Of a DNA stretch of 11,693 bases, positions 6,327-11,693 are shown piece after piece. The DNA comes from Candidatus Cloacimonadota bacterium. GTDB taxonomy: Bacteria; Muiribacteriota; UBA6191; JACPRK01. A program made the translations under genes and the position numbers. The notes under the pieces are model-generated. The model ran no database searches and was not told the origin of the DNA. It saw only the letters and a program-made list of their open reading frames with translations. The stretch's first letter is position 1. Every line of letters begins with the position of its first letter. The stretch is taken from the NCBI GenBank assembly GCA_021772705.1, contig JAJFLN010000184.1:1-11693 (forward strand), in the 5' to 3' direction.

Positions 6327-7196
6327 CTACTCCATCAGTTCGGCCACTCCCATCTTCCTGAGTGCGTCGAGCTGGTATCGCTCCCGGCAATCGTTGACCT
6401 TATCGGCGTCTCCGTTGAAGGGATCCACGACGGTCCGGAAAGGCCGGGAGCCGAAGGGCCGCTCGATCAGATCCCTGACGACGCTGGCCACTTGCTGCGG
6501 GTCCGGCGGAGAGGGGGCCTCGAAGATCTTTGCGAAGGAACCCATCACCCGGTCCAGATGGGGAACGACTGGACCGTAGGCCTCGAAGCGAGCAGCTTGG
6601 CTGGGCTGCAGCCCCTTGGCTCCTATCTCTGTAGGGAAGGCGCCGGGCTGGACGACAACGGAGTCGATGCCCAGGAGCCGGAGCTCGAATCGATAGTTCT
6701 CCGCCAGGGACTCCAGGGCGGCCTTGGTGGCCGTGTAGACGCCGAGAAAGGGCACAGCGATGCTGGCGACGATGCTGGACACGTGAACCAGGAGCCCGCT
6801 TCCCTGGGCTCGCATGTGGGGCAGGACAGCGTTATTGAGCCGCATGGGACCCATCACGTTGGTGTCGAACAGGCGGACCGCGTCGGCGTCGGTGAAGGTC
6901 TCCACGGCGCCCACTCCCAGCATGCCGGCGTTGTTGATCACCACATCGATGGCTCCCAGCTGCTGCATGATGGAGGAGACAGCTTCATCGATCGACTTCG
7001 GATCTCCCACGTCGAGCTCCACCACCGTGAGAGACTTGGCGCCGGAGGCGGCCAGCTCGGCCAGCTTCGTGGCTGGTTCCGCGTTTCGCCCTGCAGGGTC
7101 GCGCATGGTGGCGGCAACGTCGTGGCCGGCCCGGGCGAGAGTCGCCGCCATCAGGGTTCCGAATCCGCTGCTGCAACCGGTGATCAGTACTTTCAT
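6327..7196 (-). CDS. Short-chain dehydrogenase/reductase (classical SDR, second copy)
   Basis: This 289-aa Rossmann oxidoreductase shows TGCSSGFG (6-13), LDV (61-63), NNAG (88-91), N113, catalytic S141 (in VSSI, 13 before Tyr), Y154 and K158 in YTATK, and PG (184-185). GCSSGFG and the overall layout resemble SDR groups annotated as retinol- or steroid-dehydrogenase-like or as generic oxidoreductases, but the substrate is not identifiable. The ATG at 7194-7196 is preceded by AAGGAG (complement of 7207-7212) at 10 nt. A longer in-frame extension up to 7352 runs into rapZ and has no family similarity, so I reject it. The gene lies 38 nt after rapZ and 31 nt before the hybrid kinase, so it is probably part of the same transcript. 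It is only distantly like the SDR at 2510 and does not look like a recent duplicate. Confidence 0.93.
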   Translation of the reverse strand: MKVLITGCSSGFGTLMAATLARAGHDVAATMRDPAGRNAEPATKLAELAASGAKSLTVVELDVGDPKSIDEAVSSIMQQLGAIDVVINNAGMLGVGAVETFTDADAVRLFDTNVMGPMRLNNAVLPHMRAQGSGLLVHVSSIVASIAVPFLGVYTATKAALESLAENYRFELRLLGIDSVVVQPGAFPTEIGAKGLQPSQAARFEAYGPVVPHLDRVMGSFAKIFEAPSPPDPQQVASVVRDLIERPFGSRPFRTVVDPFNGDADKVNDCRERYQLDALRKMGVAELME

Positions 7197-7206
7197 TGTC
7201 GGGAGT

Positions 7207-7212
7207 CTCCTT
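7207..7212 (-). promoter_or_regulatory. Ribosome binding site deciding the SDR start
   Basis: AAGGAG on the minus strand, 10 nt before the ATG at 7194-7196, fixes the start of the second dehydrogenase at MKVLITG. Confidence 0.75.
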
Positions 7213-7234
7213 CGAAAGGGCTGGGACGGTGCAG

Positions 7235-8104
7235 CTATTTCTGACTCAGCTCGGCGTCCCGGTGATTGGTGATCAAGTTCCAGTCCTGGGACCCAAGATG
7301 CGCCGCCAGCCGCTCCGTGATCGCCACGGATCGATGCTGGCCTCCGGTACATCCGATGCCGATAGTCAGGTTCGTCTTGCCCTCCGTCACGTATTGAGGG
7401 ATCAGGTAATCCAGGAATCGGGTCAGGCGGTTGAGGAACTCCCGGGCCGCCTCGTGGCTGAAGACGTACTCGCTCACGGCTGACGAAAGACCCGTCAGTG
7501 GCTTCAACTTCTCCACGTAGTACGGGTTGGGCAGGAACCGGACATCGAAGATCAGGTCAGCCTCTGTGGGCGACCCGTGCTTGAAACCGAAGGACGTGAG
7601 GATCAGGTTCATGCCCGCCGCGGGTTTCTGACTCTCCAGGACCCTGGGGAACTCGGTGCGGAACTCCGCCGCCGACATCTTGGAGGTGTCGATCACCAGG
7701 TCCGCCTGCCCCCGCAGGTCGGCGACCAGCTTCCGCTCAACCTCGATGCTCTCTCGCAGCCCGGTGCCGTGGATCGGATGCCGGCGCCGGGTCTCGGAGA
7801 ATCGGCGGAGGAGCGCTTCATCGGAGGCCTCGAGGAAGATGAGCCTGTGGCCTACCCCTTCCCGCTCCAGCTCGTCGAGGAGGTTCAGGAGGGGGGCGAA
7901 TTGCTTGCCCCCTCGGATGTCGCAGACCAGGGCGATCCTGTCGATCTCGGTCTGACCGTGCCGGGTCAATTCGACGAACTGCGGGATCAGCGGCACAGGC
8001 AGGTTGTCCACGCAGTGGATCCCCTGGTCCTCCAGTACTCGCGTGGCCAGGCTCTTCCCGGCTCCGGACATTCCGGTGATGACGTAAAAGAACTTGGCGC
8101 CCAC
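7235..8104 (-). CDS. rapZ: RapZ / YvcJ-family nucleotide-binding protein (RNase adapter)
   Basis: The 289-aa protein is full length for the RapZ/YvcJ family: an N-terminal P-loop domain plus the diagnostic C-terminal domain. Visible motifs are Walker A GMSGAGKS (11-18), the following CVDNLPVPLIP, CDIRGG (61-66), SFGFKHGSP (171-179), DVRFLPNPYY (187-196) and GCTGGQHRSV (251-260). In Escherichia coli RapZ binds the small RNA GlmZ and presents it to RNase E, tuning GlmS and amino-sugar supply. In Bacillus YvcJ is a nucleotide-binding protein linked to competence. Whether this protein acts on RNA is not shown here: its tail (NHRDAELSQK) lacks a strong basic cluster. The start is GTG (8102-8104), 3 nt after the tmk stop, and the last tmk codons supply an AGAGG ribosome-binding site, implying translational coupling. 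It lies outside its two best-known settings (the rpoN-ptsN cluster, and the yvcK-whiA cluster). Confidence 0.95.
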   Translation of the reverse strand: MGAKFFYVITGMSGAGKSLATRVLEDQGIHCVDNLPVPLIPQFVELTRHGQTEIDRIALVCDIRGGKQFAPLLNLLDELEREGVGHRLIFLEASDEALLRRFSETRRRHPIHGTGLRESIEVERKLVADLRGQADLVIDTSKMSAAEFRTEFPRVLESQKPAAGMNLILTSFGFKHGSPTEADLIFDVRFLPNPYYVEKLKPLTGLSSAVSEYVFSHEAAREFLNRLTRFLDYLIPQYVTEGKTNLTIGIGCTGGQHRSVAITERLAAHLGSQDWNLITNHRDAELSQK

Positions 8105-8107
8105 GTC

Positions 8108-8737
8108 TCAGCCTCTCTCTCTCAGGAGTTTGTCCACCTGTTCCAAGACCTGACGGGCGGTCTCTTCCTCCGGTTGCCGGGCATCCAGGATCTTGATCCT
8201 CTCCGGCTCCCTTTCGGCCAGCTGGCGAAAGGCCTCCCGCAGTCGTTGATGGAAGTCGAGGGCCTGACCTTCGAAGCGATCGGGACGGCTCGTTCGAGCT
8301 GCCCGTTTCAGGCCCACCTCAACCGGTACATCGAGCAAGAGCGTCAAGTCCGGCACCAGTCCCGACGTGGCGAAATGGTTCAGTTTTCCGATCAGTCCCA
8401 TATCCAGTCCCCGTCCGGCGCCCTGATAGGCCACGGTGGAGTCCACGAACCGGTCGCAGATCACCGTCGTCCCTTCGTCCAGTCCGGGCCGAATGAGACG
8501 CTGAACATGGTCGGCCCTGGCCGCCAGCATTAGCAACAGCTCAGCCTTGGCTCCCATGCCATGGGTGGCCACTGACAGCAGTACTTTTCTCAAGGAGTTG
8601 GCCAGCTCCGTGCCCCCAGGTTCCCGGGTGACTTGGCAGCGAATGTCCCGATCCAGGAGCGCTCGCTCCAGCAGAGCCACCTGGGTGGTTTTGCCGCCTC
8701 CTTCGGGGCCTTCGAATGTGATGAACGGTGCTCTCAA
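8108..8737 (-). CDS. tmk: Thymidylate kinase (dTMP kinase)
   Basis: The 209-aa cytoplasmic enzyme phosphorylates dTMP to dTDP for DNA synthesis and is essential in most bacteria. Its length is typical. Motifs: P-loop GPEGGGKTTQ (10-19), TREPGG (37-42), DRF (95-97) followed by STVAYQGAGRG (100-110), and a lid region RTSRPDRFEG (148-157). The P-loop lacks the arginine found in human/yeast type I enzymes, while the lid carries arginines R148, R151 and R154, so this is a bacterial type II kinase. The best start is a TTG (8735-8737) giving MRAPFITFEG, the expected distance to the P-loop; no in-frame ATG or GTG fits. It begins 8 nt after the TPR stop codon without a clear Shine-Dalgarno sequence, so translation probably depends on re-initiation from the TPR gene. 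rapZ follows after 3 nt. Confidence 0.96.
   Translation of the reverse strand: MRAPFITFEGPEGGGKTTQVALLERALLDRDIRCQVTREPGGTELANSLRKVLLSVATHGMGAKAELLLMLAARADHVQRLIRPGLDEGTTVICDRFVDSTVAYQGAGRGLDMGLIGKLNHFATSGLVPDLTLLLDVPVEVGLKRAARTSRPDRFEGQALDFHQRLREAFRQLAEREPERIKILDARQPEEETARQVLEQVDKLLRERG
8112..8122 (-). promoter_or_regulatory. rapZ ribosome binding site inside the end of tmk
   Basis: On the minus strand AGAGAGAGAGG, which encodes the last residues of Tmk, ends 7 nt before the GTG start of rapZ. Together with the 3-nt gap between stop and start it indicates coupled translation of tmk and rapZ. Confidence 0.55.
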
Positions 8738-8745
8738 GGTTCAGC

Positions 8746-11424
8746 TCAGATCAGTCTCGAAAGCTCATCGAGGACCTCCGGGGCGTGACGGCCACCGGGC
8801 AGGCTCTCCAGAACGTGGAGGTAATGGTGATGGGCCGCCAGGTTCTGCTCCATGGATCGGTAGTGCCGCGCCAGGGACAAGTGCGCCGGGGCCATTTCGG
8901 GGGAGAGTGCCGTGGCGCAGATCAACTCTCGCAAGCCTCTCTCCCGGTCCGAGACATCGTCGCTGTCGATGTGAGCGGCGCCGATGTGATGGTGCAGAAC
9001 AGCCATGGACGGGAACCTCCGCAGCCCCTTCTGGCCGATGCTGGCCAGGCGGGAGAGGCTTCCCTTTTGCTCACCGTCAGGTGAACCGGCGGCGTTTCGC
9101 ACCAGGCCCCACCAGGGCCAGGGGTTCGTTTCGTCAAGACTGGCGGCCTTCGAAAAGGCGATGTCACTTCGCCGGGAACTCTCCAACCATTCACCGGGAG
9201 CGGAGAGATAGCGCAGGGCGAGCCCCAGGTCGAGGAACGCCGCCGGATCCTCCGGGTTCTGAGAGACCACTTGCTGGCGTCGCCGGATCTCGGACCGTAG
9301 CCCCGCATTCGAACCGGTCCTTGCCTCGATCTGCTTCCGGCAGAGGCGGATCTCCAGGCTCCGGAGATACCCGTTGCACCGGTGCTGCTCCACCAGGGCC
9401 CGCGCTCGCTCCAGATCGGGACCAGCCACCTGGTCCGCATCTGTCAGGGCTTCCAGATAGGCCAGTACGTGAAGCTCGGAACTCGGCGCCGACTCGGCGA
9501 GCTGCCGGCCAACCTCCAGACGCGCCGCTTCGTCTCTCTCCAGCAATGCCAGCTTGAAAAGGCCCCGCAACCGCCAGGAATCCAGGTCCGTGCCCGCCGG
9601 GTCCGACATTCCCCCGAAGGCCGTGCGGGCCTCCTCGACCCACTCTCGGCCGGCGGCGGTCACATGGCTCACGGTTACATGGAAGAACCCCAGTTCCAGC
9701 CTGGCAAGATCGGGCTCGCTGGCGGTCTTCAAGTTGACCTTGTAGGCCGAGAGAAAGGCAGGATAGCGATCCGGAGACAGGCTGCCGTCGAGGAAGCGGT
9801 GGGCCAGAGAGCGGATCACGTGTATCCGGGAGACCACGTCTTCCGGGTCCCGGCCGACGGCGTTCTCGAAGAGGCGGAAGGCCTGCTCATAGCTTCCGAG
9901 CTGGTAGTGGAACGTGGCAGCCTGCCGCGCCAGGCCTGGCTCCTCGGGGATCAACTCCAGCAGCTTGTCCAGGATCTCGGCGCCGTCTTGGAGCTGACCC
10001 AGGGACATGAATACATCGAGCATCTCCCTCAGCCAGTTGACGTTGTCCGGGACCAACTCCAGCACCTTCCGGTAGGAGCTGAGGGCCGCCGTGGAGTCAC
10101 CGCGCAGCACCGCCTCCCGGCCGCGGCCGAAGAGCTCAAAGGCCTTCTGGTTCTGCTTGTGCCCCCGGATCGTCTCCGTGTCGAGCTGGGCTTCCCGGTT
10201 TTCGGGGTTGATCTCTCGAGCCCGATGGAAGTCAGCGATCGCCTCGTTGTAATGCCCGGCCTGGACATGGATGCGAGCCCGGTGACAGAGCAAGGAGTCG
10301 CTGCCCGGGCCCCTGGCAACGGCCCGGTTGATCGCATCGAGGGCCCGCTCCAGGTCTCCCCGGTCCTCATGGACGTCGGCCAGGGCGACGAAGCTCGACG
10401 GATCGTCGGGGTGTCGCTCGCACTGAAGCAACGCGTGTCGGACTGCTTTATCGCCGTTTCCAGTCTCTCGATAGACCTGGGCAAGCGCTTCGTGGACCTC
10501 GAGGTTCCGAGGGGCCAGCTCCCGGGCCCGTTCCAGCTCCTTCTCGGCGGCTTCGTGGTCAGACTGAGCCATGTAGGTTCGACCCATCTCCAGATAGCCC
10601 CGAACATCCTCTGGGTGGAGTTTCTGCAGTTGCAGAAGTGACGCCAGGGCCTGGGGAACGCGGTTCTCGGCCAGATGAAGCTTACCGAACAGCAGGTAGG
10701 TCTCGGCAGTCCTGGGGTGCTCTCGAACCACTTGTTCGAGGATCTCCTTGGCCTGGGGGAACGCCTTCCCTTCAATGTAAATCTCAGCGAGCAGGAGCCG
10801 GGGGGGCAGGTACGTCGGCTTCAGGGCCAGAGAAGCCTCCAAGGCCAGGATCGCTCGGTCTTGCAGGCCCAGGGCTTGATAACACCGTCCCATCTCGAAG
10901 GGGATCTCGCAGCTCTCGGGCTTCAGATCCTTCAACACACGGTAGAACTCGATCGCCCGCTGGATATCACCTGTCTGGCGGCACAGCGACGCCATCCGGA
11001 CATAGGCGTCGGCGAACCCGGGCTCGATGGTGACGGCTCTCTTGAAAGCGCTGATGGCTTCCTCGAGGGAGTGTTCTCCCTCGAGTAGCTTGCCGAGGTT
11101 GAAGTAGGCTCGAGGGTCGCCTGGATCGATCTCGAGGATCTTCTCGTAGGTCGATTTTGCCTCTCCCGTCCGGCCCTCCTTCTGTTGAATCCAGCCGATA
11201 AGATAGTGGGTCTCAGTTCGACGAGGCTGCAGCGCCCGGGCCACCCTGAGAGAGGAGAACGCCTTGCCGTAACGGTGGTGACGGATCAGGAACCGGGCCA
11301 GCTCGAGGTGAGGTCCCGGATCGTCACACTTCTGCCGGACCTGGCGCAGCAGCGAACGGTAGCTACTGAGAAACTCCGCACGATCCTGAACTGGCTCGGT
11401 CTGCTCTGGCTGTAGATCGGTCAT
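8746..11424 (-). CDS. Long tetratricopeptide-repeat (TPR) protein
   Basis: The product is about 892 aa, built mainly of TPR helical hairpins that usually form protein-binding scaffolds. In this numbering residues 38-411 are 11 consecutive repeats of exactly 34 residues with no insertions. Residues 430-531 hold three more in register after an 18-residue linker. Typical positions are kept (A/G at 8, A at 20, P at 32), as in units ending EIDPGDPR or EINPENRE. The C-terminal 360 residues are alpha-helical with only scattered TPR-like stretches. No signal peptide or membrane segment is visible, so a cytoplasmic role is likely. I start at the ATG 11422-11424 (MTDLQPEQ), with GGAG 12 nt upstream. 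The frame stays open to an ATG at 11655, but that extension has composition unlike the rest and contains a good promoter. It is the first gene of the five-gene cluster, 8 nt before tmk. Partner and function are unknown. Confidence 0.9.
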   Translation of the reverse strand: MTDLQPEQTEPVQDRAEFLSSYRSLLRQVRQKCDDPGPHLELARFLIRHHRYGKAFSSLRVARALQPRRTETHYLIGWIQQKEGRTGEAKSTYEKILEIDPGDPRAYFNLGKLLEGEHSLEEAISAFKRAVTIEPGFADAYVRMASLCRQTGDIQRAIEFYRVLKDLKPESCEIPFEMGRCYQALGLQDRAILALEASLALKPTYLPPRLLLAEIYIEGKAFPQAKEILEQVVREHPRTAETYLLFGKLHLAENRVPQALASLLQLQKLHPEDVRGYLEMGRTYMAQSDHEAAEKELERARELAPRNLEVHEALAQVYRETGNGDKAVRHALLQCERHPDDPSSFVALADVHEDRGDLERALDAINRAVARGPGSDSLLCHRARIHVQAGHYNEAIADFHRAREINPENREAQLDTETIRGHKQNQKAFELFGRGREAVLRGDSTAALSSYRKVLELVPDNVNWLREMLDVFMSLGQLQDGAEILDKLLELIPEEPGLARQAATFHYQLGSYEQAFRLFENAVGRDPEDVVSRIHVIRSLAHRFLDGSLSPDRYPAFLSAYKVNLKTASEPDLARLELGFFHVTVSHVTAAGREWVEEARTAFGGMSDPAGTDLDSWRLRGLFKLALLERDEAARLEVGRQLAESAPSSELHVLAYLEALTDADQVAGPDLERARALVEQHRCNGYLRSLEIRLCRKQIEARTGSNAGLRSEIRRRQQVVSQNPEDPAAFLDLGLALRYLSAPGEWLESSRRSDIAFSKAASLDETNPWPWWGLVRNAAGSPDGEQKGSLSRLASIGQKGLRRFPSMAVLHHHIGAAHIDSDDVSDRERGLRELICATALSPEMAPAHLSLARHYRSMEQNLAAHHHYLHVLESLPGGRHAPEVLDELSRLI
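9832..11313 (-). repeat. Fourteen TPR units encoded in two in-register blocks
   Basis: Counting residues gives 11 uninterrupted 34-residue units (bases 10192-11313), an 18-residue linker, and three further 34-residue units (9832-10137). The units are divergent at the DNA level, so this is an old protein repeat and not a recent tandem DNA duplication. Confidence 0.8.
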
Positions 11425-11534
11425 GGCAATCGGGATCTCCGGCAGAACAGGGAGGCGGGTCCATTGGCTCTGACGGGTTCTGGCTTCCTGAGGAGCCGGG
11501 AGAACCGGGGTTGGCTGTGTCTCGGACACCCCCG

Positions 11535-11549
11535 GGTCGGAAACCGACC
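11535..11549. promoter_or_regulatory. Perfect short dyad at the predicted transcription start of the TPR operon
   Basis: GGTCGG (11535-11540) and CCGACC (11544-11549) form a perfect 6-bp inverted repeat around AAA. It lies immediately downstream of the -10 box, across the expected start site near 11544. It could be an operator or a 5'-end hairpin on the mRNA. Confidence 0.35.
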
Positions 11550-11550
11550 G

Positions 11551-11580
11551 AGGGTAGCACGAGATCTCGACTTCCGTCAA
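11551..11580 (-). promoter_or_regulatory. Sigma70-like promoter of the TPR-tmk-rapZ-SDR-kinase cluster
   Basis: On the minus strand TTGACG (complement of 11575-11580) is followed by an 18-nt spacer and TACCCT (complement of 11551-11556), with TGC directly before the -10 as in extended -10 promoters. Predicted transcription would start near 11544, leaving a leader of about 120 nt before the ATG at 11424. This is the best promoter match I found in the window. Bases 11581-11693 show no gene I can support. Confidence 0.55.
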
Positions 11581-11693
11581 AAGGATGCGGGTTTCGTGGG
11601 TGCATGTCACCCAGGGGGTCCCCTCCTCCGTTCGCCCCACTATGGATGCCCGCATCCAAGACGACTGAATGGCCGAGTTTTCCCGATCCGTTC

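Noticed and set aside
7197..7352. 52-codon N-terminal extension of the second dehydrogenase
   Set aside because: It would overlap the 3' end of rapZ by over 100 nt. The ATG at 7196 has an AAGGAG site and begins exactly at the Rossmann beta-1 strand.

Overview
The window is GC-rich, gene-dense bacterial chromosome. It contains eight protein-coding genes that I can support and no tRNA, rRNA, CRISPR array, transposase or phage gene. The gene set (bacterial type II thymidylate kinase, RapZ-type nucleotide-binding adapter, exonuclease III, dihydropyrimidinase, a soluble hybrid histidine kinase and a long TPR protein) fits a high-GC, probably Gram-negative-type bacterium. Nothing here fixes the phylum. 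Acidobacteriota or a deltaproteobacterium-like lineage would be reasonable guesses but remain guesses.

Layout. Bases 1-138 are intergenic, with one dyad. On the minus strand, exonuclease III (1624-2394) is followed after 87 nt by a dihydropyrimidinase/hydantoinase (139-1536). A short divergent intergenic region with two interlocked inverted repeats and candidate promoters separates these from a plus-strand short-chain dehydrogenase (2510-3337). A 162-nt convergent gap (3338-3499) is almost filled by a large imperfect palindrome that carries two degenerate copies of a widespread bacterial intergenic repeat motif (CCTTCGACAAGCTCAGG type).

The rest of the window is one tightly packed minus-strand cluster, transcribed from right to left: a TPR protein (about 892 aa, 14 recognisable 34-residue repeats), thymidylate kinase tmk, rapZ, a second short-chain dehydrogenase, and a 931-aa orphan hybrid histidine kinase. 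The gaps are 8, 3, 38 and 31 nt, so co-transcription is likely. A good sigma70-like promoter (TTGACG, 18 nt, TACCCT with an extended -10 TGC) lies at 11551-11580, upstream of the TPR gene. It implies that the TPR protein starts at 11424 rather than at the far upstream ATG.

Functionally the cluster mixes housekeeping nucleotide metabolism (tmk) and post-transcriptional or small-RNA-linked control (rapZ) with signalling (hybrid kinase), a protein scaffold (TPR) and two oxidoreductases of unknown substrate. I see no convincing new multi-gene system such as defence, secretion or biosynthesis. The points most worth following are non-coding (the interlocked dyads at 2429-2481, the palindromic repeat at 3341-3458 and the promoter/dyad at 11535-11580), plus the kinase architecture with a degenerate N-terminal receiver and the perfectly registered TPR array.
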